Positions 1-13,200 of a stretch of DNA of 64,000 nt are shown here, piece after piece (the stretch's first letter is position 1; each line of letters opens with the position of its first letter). This DNA is from Linnemannia hyalina. Taxonomy: Eukaryota; Mortierellomycota; Mortierellomycetes; Mortierellales; Mortierellaceae. The stretch is from NCBI GenBank assembly GCA_019671135.1, contig JAHRHY010000003.1, positions 2,604,001-2,668,000 of the forward strand. The letters are read 5' to 3'. A program made the translations under genes and the position numbers. The notes beneath the pieces are model-generated. The model was not told where the DNA came from. It saw only the letters and a list, made by a program, of their open reading frames with translations, and ran no database searches.

Positions 1-185
1 TGTTTTCCCTTTTATCCTTTTAACCTGTTTTTGTTGGACGGGCATGTCGGCATGTCCATATATGACGATTTCACGACTTTTGTGACTAACGAAACCTTGT
101 TTTGTCTCCTTCTATTCTCCCTTTCCCTTTACTTTTTCGATCTCCTTGCTGCTGTTGACGTCCCTCGATCTTGATAAATTAACAG

Positions 186-1693
186 GAGAGTGCTGCTGGT
201 GCAAGCGTAGCAACGGAAAAGCTGAAGCAGACCGCAGAGCAGTTCAAGAAGGCCACCGACAAGCTCGGAGAGACCGTCAGCGAGACCTTGAAGGGTGCCG
301 CCGAGAACGAGTTTATCAAGGGATCCAAGGAGAAGGTAATGCTATTGTGTTTTCTGATATGATATGATGTATTGTGTTGTCATCTCCCCTGTCACTGTCC
401 CCTCTCAATTATCAATTCAGGACAAAGGGCGAGCAATGGTTCCTAACATTACACTGTCCACACTACTACGCACATGACTACATAGATCTCGGAAACTGGA
501 AAGGTCTTCTCTGAGACTGGAAAGGTGTTTGCCGAGTCCGTCGATTCTTCAACAAAGCCCCTCCGTGACAACGAGTACTTCAAGAACGTCAAGGAGTCAG
601 CAGAGACACTTATCCAGGACACCGAGTCCAGATACGGAGGATACATCTCCAAGGCCGAGCGCCGTCGTGCCCGTGGATTGGCCGTTGACTACAGCCCCAA
701 GGAGGCCCAGAAGGCTGCCGCTGCTGCCGTTCCCAAGACCGAGGAGGATGTCAAGTAAGCACTCGAATTTGCTTTTGTTCTTAGACTTGTACGATATTGA
801 CAAGGTCATTCCCTTGATCTGGACTTGTATTCTGACCCCGATCACCATCTTTCAATCGAATTGTGCTCTTAGCGCTGGAGAGTCGATGGTTCTTCACAAG
901 GACTCTGCATGGAAGGAGACCTGGTCAAAGTTCAAGGATACCAACCCGGTGATGCAGAGTGTCTTCAGCATCAAAAAGAACTATGAGGATTCCAACAATG
1001 TTTTCGTTGCCTGGGCTCGCGTGGTCACCGACAAGATCTCCGACGTCTGGGGTACGTACCTACCCGCATGAAATTTTGAGTTTCATGTCTCGAATTGATC
1101 TCTTTTTTCATTTATCTCAGCGACAAAAGAACCCATTGCAAGTATACTCACATATTTTGCTTTCTTCTTGCCATTCATTAATAGTCTCGATGTTGGATGA
1201 GACCGAGAACGCCAAGACCATCAGAGCTCTCCAAATGATCGACCCCCGCTTCAAGATGGACAACTTCATGAAGGAGGCCCGCGAGTTCATCATCCCCGAG
1301 ATCATGGACGCTGTCCTCAACGCCGACTCTGAGACCTTGAACGAATGGTGCTCTGAGGCAACCTACAACGTCCTCACCGCTGGATTCCAGGCCCAGATCG
1401 CTCAGGGCCTCGTGAGCGACTGCAAGATTCTTGAACTCCGTAACGTCGATTTGGTCTCGGCCAAGGTTCTCGAGAACGATATTCCTGTCCTGATCATCTC
1501 GTTCAACACTCAGGAGGTGACCGTCTTCCGCAACCGGTTGACGCGTGAGGTTGTTTTCGGAAAGGAGGATGCGATTGAGGAGTGCACTTATGCCTGTGTT
1601 ATTACGTTGACCCCTGAGACTATGCAGAACCCTTTGACGAGAGGTGTGCGTATTATGGATATGGCTAAGCATGGTAGCCGTGCCTACATCTAA
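186..1693 (+). CDS. TIM44: TIM44, mitochondrial inner-membrane import motor subunit (5' end outside window)
   Basis: Tim44 anchors mitochondrial Hsp70 to the TIM23 channel on the matrix side and drives preprotein import. Four exons are visible: 186-335, 486-754, 873-1051 and 1185-1693. Phases agree and give 368 residues ending in TAA; bases 1-185 read as the tail of an intron, so the start codon and presequence lie upstream. The first exons encode a lysine- and alanine-rich helical segment (EKLKQTAEQFKKATDKLGE). The last exon carries the conserved C-terminal domain, with IRALQMIDPRF followed by FMKEAREFIIPEIMDAVL and a final strand region ending GSRAYI. This matches the Tim44-like domain closely. 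Each intron has GT/AG borders. It is convergent with the kinase gene downstream. Identity is secure; only the N-terminus is missing. Confidence 0.93.
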
Positions 1694-2066
1694 GCATATT
1701 TTTTTCTGTTTATTATTTTTTTTCTTCTCGTCCCACCACCACCACCATTCCTTTTTTTATCGCACATTTTTTTTGTTCAGCATTTCGCATGTATTTTTAC
1801 AAACACCCCACCATGGAGAGTTACAATGTCCCCACTATTTTAGACACACTCACAAAAGAAAGCACCTCGCCACCGAATAGAGACGGTTCTGACAAATAAT
1901 TAAACATGGGTTGGACCAGGACACAAGAATTGAAATATGCAAAAGTTTGTGGTGCTTCTCTAGGTTTAATGTGTTCGCGGCGGAATATGCGCATGTCGCT
2001 CTCGATCTGAGAGGAAGAGGAGGAGGAGGAGGAGGAGGAGGAGGAGGAGGAGAGCGAGATCGGGGT
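1694..2066. other. convergent 3' region between TIM44 and the kinase gene
   Basis: No coding sequence seen. It holds T-rich 3' UTR sequence of TIM44 and, at about 2010-2052, a GAG/GGA triplet run that falls just downstream of the kinase stop codon on the other strand. Confidence 0.6.
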
Positions 2067-5000
2067 CTACCAAAACTTGATGGACGTCTTCTCGTTCAAG
2101 GCCTCGTCGATGAGAGCGCGTTGACTTTTGCGAAGCGACCGCATCCTGTGGCCTTGAGTAAATTTAGATCTCGAATTGCCATTCTGTTGCCCATTGACGT
2201 TGCCGTTGCCGTTGCCGTTGCCGTTACCGGTACTGCCGCCCAGACCTTGGTAGAACTGGATCTGCTGCTGAAGCTGCTGATGGACTTGCTGTTGCTGCTG
2301 AATCTGTTGCTGAAGCTGACGACGGTTCTGTTGGTGCAGTTGATGTTGGGCAGGCATGGCCATCGACGGCGGATGATAGGCGCCGACACCTTCACCACTG
2401 CTACTGCTGCTATCACTAGACGCCAGCGAGTTGGAAGAAGAAGATGTCCTGCCATGAGAATAAGGGAACTGCTGGTCGACAAGCTCGGGTGGGACCTCGT
2501 GTCCATACATGACCTTCAGTTTCGTCGCAACCTCCTTCCGGGCCTGAATCCTCCGTCCGCCAGTCCACTGTTCCAGTAGCTGTAATACGGGACCGACCAT
2601 ATCCTTGCCAGCGCTCTCCGAGACCTTGTAGGCCACGCCCGCCCAGGAGTACTTCCCCAAATCGCGCAGTTCGTCCAGGTACTGTTTTTGTTTCACGGCG
2701 TCAGTGGGTTTACCGTCTGCACCAACATTAGGGTTGTAGGGGGAATGCATACTGCTGGGGAGTTCGCCGGTGGATAGCGGGGCCGGACCATGGATCATCT
2801 TGACGGCCTGGATGGCGCGCTGGATACCCATATCGGTAGAACTGATATCAAGATCGTTGTTGAGGAGCCATTCGACGTTTTTGATCCGGAGATGAGCCGC
2901 GGCGGCGACGAGGGCCGTATCGCCTCCAAAGGTCATCGCAGGATCGAGTCCGGCTTCGTAAAGACAGTCCAGGATCCGGTGGTCTTCTTGCATTGCGGCG
3001 ACGACGTGGATTAAGGGACGACCTTGAGCAAAGGGGCGGTCGGTCCGGGATCCTGGAGGGGATTGTTGAGAGGATGTCCGTGATTGTCCCGATAGTTGTT
3101 GTTGCTGTGGAGGTGGTTGAGTGCTCCATCGCGGGATAACACTGTTAGTCGCCGGCCGACCACCACTAGCTGGTGGAGGGAAGGCCGATGGGCGCTGGTA
3201 CAGTCGAGACTCACTGATAAGATTAAGCGCGTAAGTTTGTGCACTGTTTAAAGGCGTAATCGGGTTCCGAATATACGCCGGGATACGAGCTCCTCGCATG
3301 ACGAAGAACTTAAGCGCCTCAAAGCAGTACTGAGTATTGGACGAGACCAAGATCATGACGGGGGTGTATCCCTGCAAATTCTCAAGGTTGATATCCGCGC
3401 CGAGTTCGATCAGGACCTTAATGGTGTCCAGGGGAGATTCGAGGAAAAGACAAGCCAGATGCAATGCCGTATCACCGGTTTGGGAGCTGGATTCGTTGAT
3501 GGGGTTGTAAGGGCCACGGTGGTGGAGGTAGTAGTTGAAGGCGGGGATATCGCCCACGAGTGGGCAGAGATAGATGGGTGTCTTGGGTGGGTTGGCTGGG
3601 CTGTAGGGTTCCATGGGCAGACGTTGGTTCGTAAAGTACTTGCGCGTTTCTAAGAGCCACATCAAGAGAGTGAGTTATTTCGTATCAAGTATTAATTTTG
3701 GTGGCGCATAAGTCAACAACACCGAGACACGACATACCTTCGATGTACTTGACGGTTTCCTTCATCTCTGGATCCTTGATATCAAACACCATCTTGTTGA
3801 GAGCGTTCGAGGCACGTTCAAGGGTCGACATCTTGGCGCTCAACTCGGGTGGCATCGGCAAAGCCGCTGACTGAGTCAAACTTGGGACCATAAACCCGGT
3901 TGCGATCTGGTGGACAGGCTCAGTCGGTTTAGCCATCAGCGTCTGCAGGATCGCAATCACAATATCGATCTTGAGTCTTTTCGCAGGGTTGACATCCCAG
4001 CACTTGACCAACATATCCCGATACTCCTTGGGTGTCCCCGGTACAATCTGCTCCCGATGACCCTCCATCAGCTCCTTCAACAACGCCGCCTCCCGAAGCC
4101 GTTTCGCAAACGGGATCCGGCCTGACGAGATGTGCCAAAAGATGACTCCCAGACTGTAGATATCACAAGCCGCTGTGTAGATGGGTCGCTTTGTCGGGAA
4201 CCGCTCTGGTGCCAGGAAAGAAGCCACACCGACAGCAGCAACAATATCAGCAGTCTGCGCCTTGGTCGAGGATCGACTGAGTCCAAAATCACAGATCATC
4301 GCCGTCCGTTTGTCGTCCAGCAGAATGTTGCCACTGTGCAGGTCGCGATGATGGAACCCCGACTTGTGAAGAAACTCAAGCCCCTTGGTGATCTCGATCG
4401 AGAGGCGGTAGCGCTCATTCCAGCTTAGGGTCGAATGGTTCTTTTCCAGGAATGTACACAGGTTACCGTTGCTGCAGTGCTTCATCACAATGCACTTGAC
4501 ATGCGTCGTTGGGTCCGTCGCCACTCCGTAGAAGGGGACAATAAAGTCATAGTCATGGACTCGTGTCAAGATCTCCAGCTAATTCGTAAAGAGTCGAAAA
4601 ATATAAAAAAAGGTGTTACAAGCCAGCCTTTTGAGCAAAATTCTAATAACAATAAACAACAAATGTACTAACCTCTTGAGCAAACTGCTCTACTCCTTCA
4701 CCATGATCGACCAAGGCCCGCTTGAGAACAACCCGAAGACGAGACCACTCGCCAACATGAATCTCGCCAAACCCTCCCTTCTTGAGCGGCTTGATGTCTG
4801 TAATGTCCCTGTAGTTAATCCTACGATAGCTAGAGATGGCAGGTCGGGAGAGGATCCGAGTTCGTTCTCGTTTGAGTGTCTCCTGGGTCTCCATCTCGGG
4901 GACATATTTTCTATTGGGGTCCTCACTGTGCATTGTTGGGTTTCGAACATTTGATGCGGAAGATCTAGGTGAGCGAGCCGATGGCGGTCTAGGCGATACT

Positions 5001-5077
5001 GCAGCGGCTCTTTGTACAGAAATGGAATTTTGTTGTTGCTGCTGCAGTTGTTGTTGTTGCAGTTGTTGTTGCTGCAG

Positions 5078-5148
<71 letters not shown>

Positions 5149-6283
5149 GATATTGCTGCTGCTGTAGATAATGTTGCTGTTGCCGCTGCTGTTGCTGCAG
5201 TTGTTGTTGGGTGGGCTCGTGCCTTGGTAAAGAATCTTCCTGTTCATCGTGGGAAAGATGACCCGAGTCCGATTGCTCAAGGTAGTCAAGTCCTCCAGTC
5301 TCGTCCTCATCCTTACCCTCATCCTCACCCTCATCGTCGTCTTCAGTTAGACTCTTGAACAGTTGGTCGGCTAGTTTCAGACATCCAGTAGTTGAAACAC
5401 TTTCGCCGTCCGTGCGCGGCGGTGACCCTGCGGAAGAAGATGCGGAGGGTATCAGCGGGGGTGTACTATTAGGGATACGATCCGATGCTACTGCAGATCC
5501 CTGACGACCCTGCTGCTGGATGCCGTTTGCCTCCGCAAGCCGCTGCTGGTATTGCTGTTGTTGCTGCATATGTTGGTGATGGTGATGCTGAAGCAACGGT
5601 CGAAGCAATTGTTGTTGCTGTTGCTGCTGTTGTTGAGGATGGTATTGATGAGATGGAAGACTAGTATCGACATGGAGAGTGCGCTGAGGAGGATGAGGAG
5701 GAGGCTGGGCAGGAGGGACAGTCTGGTCGATAGAGTCTCTTGTCATGTTGCTGCTACTGTTTTTGTTGTTCACGGTCATGGAGGGGGAGGAGTGCGGACG
5801 AGGCGGGTATCGTGGTCGCTGTGTCAACGTGCCAGGGAGGAGATTGAGAGACAAGGAGCTGTTGAGAGTTGGTGCCGGAGTGGAGGTGTCATAAGTCGGG
5901 AGATAGTCGCGCGCAAAGTGATCGTCTTGCAGCTGAAACCGGAGGCGTTGTTCCTGGCGTTTAAGGTGCACTGTCGCGTCCGTCTCTGCGTCTTCTTGAT
6001 CATGGTCTTTGCTTCTTTGTTGGACCCCTTGTAGGGGAGAGGTAGGATGAGGACGACCCGAAGACAAGGAGCTGTTGTCGTTGTTACTGCCGCTGCTGTT
6101 GTGGTGGTCACTGTTGTTATTGTTCTCCAAGAAGAGGTCATTGGTGCTGACATACTCGACCTCGATTTCCAAAGTCGACTCATGACGAGGTGGCCTTGTT
6201 GCTGAATTGTTTATGGAGCGGGGTGTTCCTGAGTGGGTTCGGATGGAGGGTTTCCTTTCGAGGTTGGTCGTTGCTGCGAACAT
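2067..6283 (-). CDS. large polyglutamine protein kinase (TKL-like) with C-terminal ankyrin-type repeats
   Basis: Three exons, 6283-4673, 4578-3738 and 3649-2067, give 1,344 residues. An upstream in-frame TAA at about 6400 leaves ATG 6283 as the first possible start in this exon. Residues 1 to about 480 are disordered and rich in Q, S, P and H, with a run of about 24 CAA codons. The kinase domain follows: glycine loop GGFGEI near 503, VVLK lysine near 521, FAQE helix C, HRDLHSGN near 614, DFG near 634 and APE near 655. All catalytic residues are present, so it should be active. The HRDLHSGN form is typical of TKL-type kinases expanded in Mucoromycota. After the kinase come two ankyrin-like stretches (GDTALHLACLF, then GRPLIHVVAAM and GGDTALVAAAAH) and another Q/N/G-rich tail with a GNGNGNGN motif. 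Substrate and pathway cannot be told. Confidence 0.85.
5031..5210 (-). repeat. CAA/CAG trinucleotide tract encoding polyglutamine
   Basis: The plus strand shows long TTG/CTG runs. On the minus strand they encode glutamine runs separated by single leucines, the longest being about 24 CAA codons at 5078-5149. The tract sits just before the kinase domain. Nearly pure CAA stretches are prone to slippage, so length variation between strains is likely. Confidence 0.9.
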
Positions 6284-7556
6284 GAGGGATGGTTGTTGTC
6301 GTCGTTGATGTGGCTGTGAAAGGGGTGTGAATGAGGAGCAACTGGATGCATCCCTTGAGTTTGAACGATGCAGGAATGTCAAAAATAATCGTAGGGGGGG
6401 TTAAAAGTGTGAGTGAGGGTGTATGTGAGTGAGGGTGGTGGAGCGAGGGGTGGGAGGGTGAGGAGAGGAGGAAGAATAAAATGGAGGTTGACAGCAGGCA
6501 GGAGCAAGCAGGCAGGTAGGCAGGCAGGCAGGCGAAGACGGAAATGAAGATGGCGAGGGGGAAATGCTCGATTATTATTATGGGTACTATGGTATGGGTA
6601 TGAGGAGGAAGAGGAGGAAGAGGAGGAAGGGGAGGAAGGGGAGGAAGGGGAGGAAGGAAGACAAGAGAAAAGGAAGGGAAAGAAGAAGAAGAACAAAACA
6701 AACAAACAAACAAATAAAAGGGAAGCAGCGAAGAGCAGCAGGACGACAAGAAAGAAGAAGGAGAGCAGCAGTTGATCGTGTGTGTGCGGCGTCTTTTTAT
6801 GTGTCTTCTTGGTGCGAACAAAGGAGGAGCAGTGGTCAGTGAGTGGCCCACAAGGGGAAACAAGGGGAAACACACAACGCAAATCAATCAAACCAGGAAA
6901 ATCAAAGCCCAAGTGCTCATCCACTGTGGTCTGGATGGACGCTACCCGGAAGAAAAGGAAAAAAAGGAAAAAAAGGAAAAAAAGGCGGCGATGGTCCATC
7001 TTCTTCTCTCTCCCATCATCACACGTTAGCTGCTGTCAATGGCTCAACATCTTGCTCCCACTAGCAAAAACTTATTCTTGTCCTTCCTCCTCCTTTTCTA
7101 GGGCTATGCTCGACAATCCAAGGCCCCTACAGAGATATTACAGTGGCAAAACTAGCGTGGACAAATGGTGTCCGTCTGCGTCCGTCTATTTTTCTAATTA
7201 CAAACTGGTTTTGCGATTGTGTGCACAAGCTGCGCCCTGGATTAGGTTCAAAACCCAACATTGAATGTCTCTCAAGCAGGGGATGGGTGAATGTGCAAAG
7301 GAATTGAGTGTTAGAGAGTGTTTTGCACCGCCACATCAAACACTCACGTCTCCTCTCCACCCTACGAACGCGACAACTAAAAAGAAAGCGGGGGCACTGT
7401 CGACATTTGTCATCCCCAATTCAACCCTTTTTCAACAATCGCATGTCCTTCCTTCCTTCATGGCTTGTCCGCAAGAGAGTCGGAGAAAAATAAAAACAAA
7501 GTAAGAATAGCTTGTAGAGTTCATGCTCGTTATTTTTATAAATCAATACAAGGACT
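6284..7556. other. upstream region of the kinase gene and 3' flank of the Aven-like gene
   Basis: No supported gene. The stretch is full of short tandem repeats: GGCA units near 6500-6535, GAGGAAGAGG-type purine runs near 6600-6700, CAAA units near 6698-6715 and AAAAAGG units near 6955-6985. It probably holds the kinase promoter and 5' leader. Open frames here are products of the low-complexity sequence. Confidence 0.5.
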
Positions 7557-9292
7557 CTAAATCCCAAGCACAGAGTCAAGCCAAGCCTCGTCCTTCTTCT
7601 CGGCCGGACCCGATGATGGGGCTCCTTTCTTGAGTGGCGGGAGAACCTTACGTGCAGGTGGGCTGGTCTTATCGTTGGTCGTCGCCTTGGCACCACCCTT
7701 TGAAAGTGGTTGCAATGAAAACTTTGTTCTAGATGCATTAGCAGCGGTAGGAGTGGTAGGCTTGACCATTGCAGACAAGGTCACTGCATCAGATGATGGT
7801 GTTGGTGCAGGACGGGCACGACCGTATGATTTCGTAATGTCGAGGAGTTCATCCAGATCGTCGTCTATTGAATCTAAGCAACAACAAACAAACAAACAAA
7901 AAACCACAAACCACAATATCTTTTGTCAACATTCTTGGGAACTTCTGCGCCGCCTTTTGTGATGTGCCGTATCGAGATGGCCATGGTACAATGATTTGTG
8001 CCCTATCCATTCAAATCCAATATTCCTACCTTGCTTGCTGGCATCTGATGACCCTGACACTGCTTTGCTGTATTGGGCTGACATTGTGGTTGTAGAGGCG
8101 GCACCAGCACTAGCAGAAGGTTTGATCAAGGTATCCGCGGCAACTTGACCTCGGACCAGCTTGGGGACGATCGGTTTTCCTGTTGTCAGCGAGACCTTTC
8201 CCACAATATCCCGATCGAGCTACGTTAAGAAGGCAATTTGTATAATAGGTAAGTACGAATGCCTCCAATGTCAACGCAGGTGCGATACGTGCTTGATCCA
8301 CAAATGCGTATCCATAGCTTTCCGACTTACTGCTTTCACATCTGAGTTTCGGAGGCAAAGACGATCCTTGATTGAGAGCGTCATCAATGCAGCCTCAATG
8401 TCATTCAGGCGGACTTCCAACAGCTTGCGCGCCTGTTGCGAATCCTCCAATGCATCCTGTGTCTCGACTGCCTTCTCAGACTTGAAGCGGAAATATGCCG
8501 CTGGATCAAATGTTTTCTTCTGGTCTATTACAAAGGAAAGGGAACGTGGCGGGAACGTAATCCCCAGATTTAGAAGAATGAAATGCCAAGGAAAATAGGA
8601 CACAAATAATCCCGTTAGGCAGTGCAGATCCATGGTTGACTGACTCTGCTATTGCTTATAAAGGACGAACGGTACCTGAGTCCTTGAGCATTTCACGAAA
8701 TGCTATAGTTTGCCTGTCTATGCCTTGTTCCAGTTCCTCCTCCTCGTTCACTATATAATAAAATAAACATTAGTTGGTTCACAGCGCCCAATATAGTTTC
8801 AACCACCTTATGTTTTCGACTAGTGGCGCCAATGATTTTACCTTCTACATCGCGTTCGGCGTACCGATCTGCATTGCTTGTAATCTTGCGCCTGGCGTAA
8901 TTCTTTCTAGGGGCTGGAATATCGAGGATTGGCGATAAGTATGCTTAAATGTCCTTGGATAAAGTGCAAGTCCACTGTCAAAAGCAATTCCAGGTTAAGG
9001 ATCAACAAAAGAGACACGAACCGTATTCACCATCCTCGTCTGGCTCGCCTTCGCCTTCATCCTCGTCATCATTGCTCCTGCCACGATATCCTCCACGTCC
9101 ACCACGTCCGCCTCCACGCGAGCCACGATTGGATCCAGCGCCTGCCCCTTGTCCACCTCCTCTTCCGCCTCTTGAGGCAGGGGTTGAGGTCGATTCTCCT
9201 ACTCCTGTGGTTCCTGCAGCGCTACCTCCCCGAGACTTGACCTTGTTGTGGTATTTTCTCGAGGCGGCCTGTTTATGTGGGTCGGGTCTCAT
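7557..9292 (-). CDS. AVEN: Aven-like RGG-box protein
   Basis: Six exons: 9292-9022, 8943-8842, 8750-8676, 8524-8331, 8219-8030 and 7873-7557. They give 382 residues with all phases consistent. The order of features copies animal Aven, a regulator of apoptosis and ATM signalling that also binds G-quadruplex RNA through its RGG box. There is an N-terminal RGG/GRGG-rich segment (about residues 40-75), an acidic stretch, then YARRKITSNADRY (cf. YSKRKIVSNWDRY in human Aven). Next comes a block with DPAAYFRFKSEK (cf. the FRFAEEKEW region), then LCLR, and near the end LDELLDI and AWLDSVLGI, like the C-terminal EDWLDSMIS. Human Aven is 362 residues, so length also fits. Role in a fungus is unknown. 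The first-exon donor GTTCGT is weak, so that junction is the least sure. Confidence 0.74.
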
Positions 9293-10220
9293 TTGTCCTT
9301 TAATGTGCTGTCGATGAGGGAGAGAAGTTGTTGATGGCGGACATTTCGTCGCCCAAGAGAGTTGGTTGCCTTCGAGTCCCCCGCCGCCCCACGTGACTCG
9401 TCCCAATTTTCGAAGGATTTTTTTTTTTTTTTTTTTTTTTTTTTCGCTGCGCCAAAGGAAGGGAGAAGGCAAAGCAATGGTCGACAAGGGACCATTGCAG
9501 ATAAGAAGTATCATGGGTTGTGTAATTCCTTCTCTCCTGGTTCTCGGGCGTGCAATTGACCGTTTATCAAGGGAAGTTTAGTTGGCTTTCCTGTCCGCGA
9601 CGTGCACTGATTGACTCGAGGGAAGACAACGAAGACAACAGATGTTATACGAAGCGTGTGCTGGACTGTCTGTCTGCGAGTCGAACAAACTCCCGCCTGT
9701 AAGGGCGCACGCGTGTGTGTGTGTGTGCATCTGTATCACAAACATGCGAGTGAGAATGAGAGCAAGGGAAGGAAGGAAAAGTGGGAAAAGAGCTGTTCGT
9801 TGGGTAAACACCCAGGCTGTCCTTCAGTTTCATTTCTTTGTTTCCTCCCCCTTCCCGTCCACATTTTTCTTACTTTCTCGCTCTCTCACTCTCTCTCTCT
9901 CTCTCTCTCCCGTTTCTGACTTTACTTTTCCTTCTTTACCACACTTCCTCCACACATACCCTTTTCTACTCATATTACCCACTCACTCCACTCTACCCTC
10001 AAAACCCCATCGCGCGCCTTCGACCATCACCCCCCAACGAACTCGCATACTCTACTCTACTCTACCCTTCATCACCCTTCCTCCTTGCCATTGAGTTCCA
10101 TTCATCCCGTTCTCTCCTTCTCGTTACCCTCGAAAACATAAAAGTAAAAATAGACCGTACACCCACGCCCACTCTCTAAAAACTTCCTCTTGGCCCGCGG
10201 CCTCTCGCATCTCTTCGGTC
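9293..10220. promoter_or_regulatory. divergent promoter between the Aven-like gene and the Rab GAP gene
   Basis: The two genes start 928 bases apart and point away from each other, so this stretch must hold both promoters. It contains a 27-base T run (9418-9444), a short GT repeat near 9715, a CT repeat near 9884-9909, and a pyrimidine-rich leader before ATG 10221. No clear TATA box was found. Confidence 0.55.
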
Positions 10221-13200
10221 ATGGCTGCTCATCTCAAGCCTCCTCACAACGTCTTCATCCTGCCGACACCATGCGATCAGTACAACCCACTCTTTGACAC
10301 AGTCCAGTCGACCGAGAACTTTGTCCTCCAGCGCACCAAGGCCTCCAAGAACCAGTTCCTCAACTCGTTCTTGGGCACCATCCAAAACGTGTAAGTTATT
10401 CGCCATAATGATACTTCCTGTAAAAAAAACGTGGAGGGCACGCCTTTTGGCCCACGCTATCGATGAGAGCACCAGCTGGGGATCGGAATCAATTGAACAA
10501 GAGGAGGTTCAAAGAATGTAACATAACGCCAAAAATAAACACGCCTGGCTAATTTGTCCTTTTGCTTATTCTCCGCGCGCGTGTCTTCGTCTTCATCCAA
10601 TTCGTTAACAATAGCTTCGATGGCAAGCAGGCGCCCTTTCGGATTCTGTTTCGACGACAGCTGAATGCCCAGGCATTGATGATTGCCGAGGCGGAGGCAC
10701 AAAAGAACATTGACCACGCCTGGACATGGATACAAGGTATGGATCGAGAGTCAACCAGGAAGGACAACAGAACATTGGACGTTCAAGGGTGTGAATTTAT
10801 GAGCGACTTTTACAAGCATGACATTTGTCGTCAGAGCCCCTTCAGCCTCCACTCACCCCTGCCGGACATTAATCCAATCCTCCGTGTGGTGCCATATACT
10901 TTTAGAAAATTTCGTTCTTGGACTTCAAGTACTGGACGATGCGCAGGAGAAGGAAGAATGGGTCTTGACAAAGATCCGATCGTTGGTAACACGAGCAGGT
11001 AAGATGACAGGCCAACAAAAAGGGCATAATGCGAATTTGGACCGTTACACTTGCCCAAAAAAAACAAAGGGGACTGACCAAGCATGGTCGTTTTTTTCAT
11101 GCAACATCCCTTGTTAGACAAGGGCACAGATGATATTACTTCAGACGAGAAGGTCAGAAGTGCTTCTCGCGCCTTCCGCCAGACATTCAACGTCCTGCCG
11201 TCGGAACGACTTGTCAGTTACTATTCGTGCTCGTTTCACGGAAAGATGATGAACCAGGGCTGGATGTACATCTCGGAGAACTACCTCTGCTTCTACTCGT
11301 TTATGTTGGGCATGGAAACAAAAATCTTTCTCGAGCTCAAGGATATTGGTGATCTTCAAAAGGAAAAGAGCAAGCGCGGAGTGTTTGCTGATGCCATTCG
11401 TGTTGTCATGAAGGACGCACGCGAGGTAAGATGCATTCAGTGTTGTAACAGTCGATGATGTCCCCCTACGAAGCCAAAAGTACATAGAGCTAACATTACA
11501 CAGTACTTCTTTTCCAACCTCTTCCACCGAGATGAAACCTACGATATTCTCGTTCAATTGACAACATTGACCATGGAACGTCTCCTAAGGAATACGGCAT
11601 TGGAGCATGCACCTGGTCAGTCGAACGGAGATGATCCAGAGAGCGTCAAGGATGTCTTCTCAGTCGACGTCGACAATCTGGACAATAACGAATCACTCTA
11701 TTCACCAGCACCGACAACTCGTCCACTCAGATTGGGACTCGAGGAGCAGAAGCGGGATAGCCAATTCCAGCTGCGGTTCAACTTGCCGACATCGGAGCAT
11801 TTGATGGAGGAGTCGAGCGCCACAATGGTTCATGGAGACAAAACGGACATGTTCCACGGACGAATCTACATGTCCGAGTCTTTCCTCTGCTTCATTTGCA
11901 CGGAGGCCAACCCATGTGTACTCGCACTGCCCCTTTTCACCATCCGTCGTGTTGAGAGAATGAACTCGCGCTCTGCCATGTATGCCCTCAACATCTTGAC
12001 CTGGCACCAAATGAGACTTGTCTTCCGTCTCAATGGACCAAGGACCCAGTGCGAAAAGTTTTGCGGCACTCTCAAGACCAACTTGAAGCTCCAAGTCAGA
12101 GCTATGCGCTCTTTGAAGCCCTTCCTTGCCACTTGCTTTTCCGAAGCCCTGTTGGCAGACCGCCCTGATGTTTCCGAGAAGGACTCTGGCTTGGGATGGA
12201 TCTTTGAGTTCCCTGGTGACCCCAAAAAGTAAGAATGACAAGCTGTTTTTTTTGGTGGCTAATCTAATGATCCATTTCTAGCTCTTTTAGTTTCTGACAA
12301 TACCAATGATTATATCGAACCTTCTTAGGCTGAAAAACAAGAGCAAGACCAAGCTCTGGCTTCAGTACTTCAAGGATAATGGGCGAAACCTGACCATGAA
12401 CAAGGCGGCTACATTCCCCAAACTGATTCGTGTCGGTCTCCCCAACAAGCTCCGTGGAGAAGTCTGGGAGGCTTGCAGTGGATCACTCTACCTTCGCGCG
12501 ATGAACCCAGGCGAATATGCTAAGTTGCTCAAGGATAATGAAGGAAAGATGTCGCTGTCCTTGGAAGAGATCGAGAAGGACCTGAACAGGTATGGATTGT
12601 TACTCTATGTTTTTTTTGGACATGGAACGAGATGAAAAATAACCTCACATGCCAACTTGCTCTTTTGCCTTATTTTGCAGATCTCTCCCTGAGTATGAGG
12701 CTTACCAGGCAAACCAGGGTATTAACCGTCTCAGGAATGTGCTCAGCGCCTATGCATGGAAGAATCCCGATCTTGGATACTGTCAGGCGATGAACATTGT
12801 CACCAGTGCCATCTTGATGTAAGTTTTCAAGTATAAGCAATATGTCATTGGACACGACTACACTTGTGGCGCCAGATTCCTAACGGATGATGTTTTCCAT
12901 CTTCCACAAACAAATAGTTATCAGAGCGAGGAGCAGGCATTCTGGACATTGAACGTGTTGTGCGATCGACTTTTACCTGGATACTACAGTACGTCCATGT
13001 ACGGTGCTCTTTTGGATCAGACGATTCTCGAGCACTTGCTGGAGAAGACAATGCCAATTTTGAGCAAACATCTCAAGAAGGTTGACGTGCAGCTTTCAGT
13101 GGCGTGTCTTCCTTGGTTCCTGAGCTTGTTTATCAACTCAATGCCCTTGGTGTACGCCTTCAGGGTCCTGGATTGCTTCTTCTTTGAGGGTCCCAAGGTC

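Noticed and set aside
1911..2579. Plus-strand open frame with a polyglycine run
   Set aside because: Antisense to the kinase-ankyrin exon and started by a GAG/GGA triplet run; no sensible protein features.
6283..6382. Longer N-terminus for the kinase gene, starting at 6382
   Set aside because: The codon at 6382 is TTG, not ATG, and an in-frame TAA lies shortly upstream; the first ATG is at 6283.
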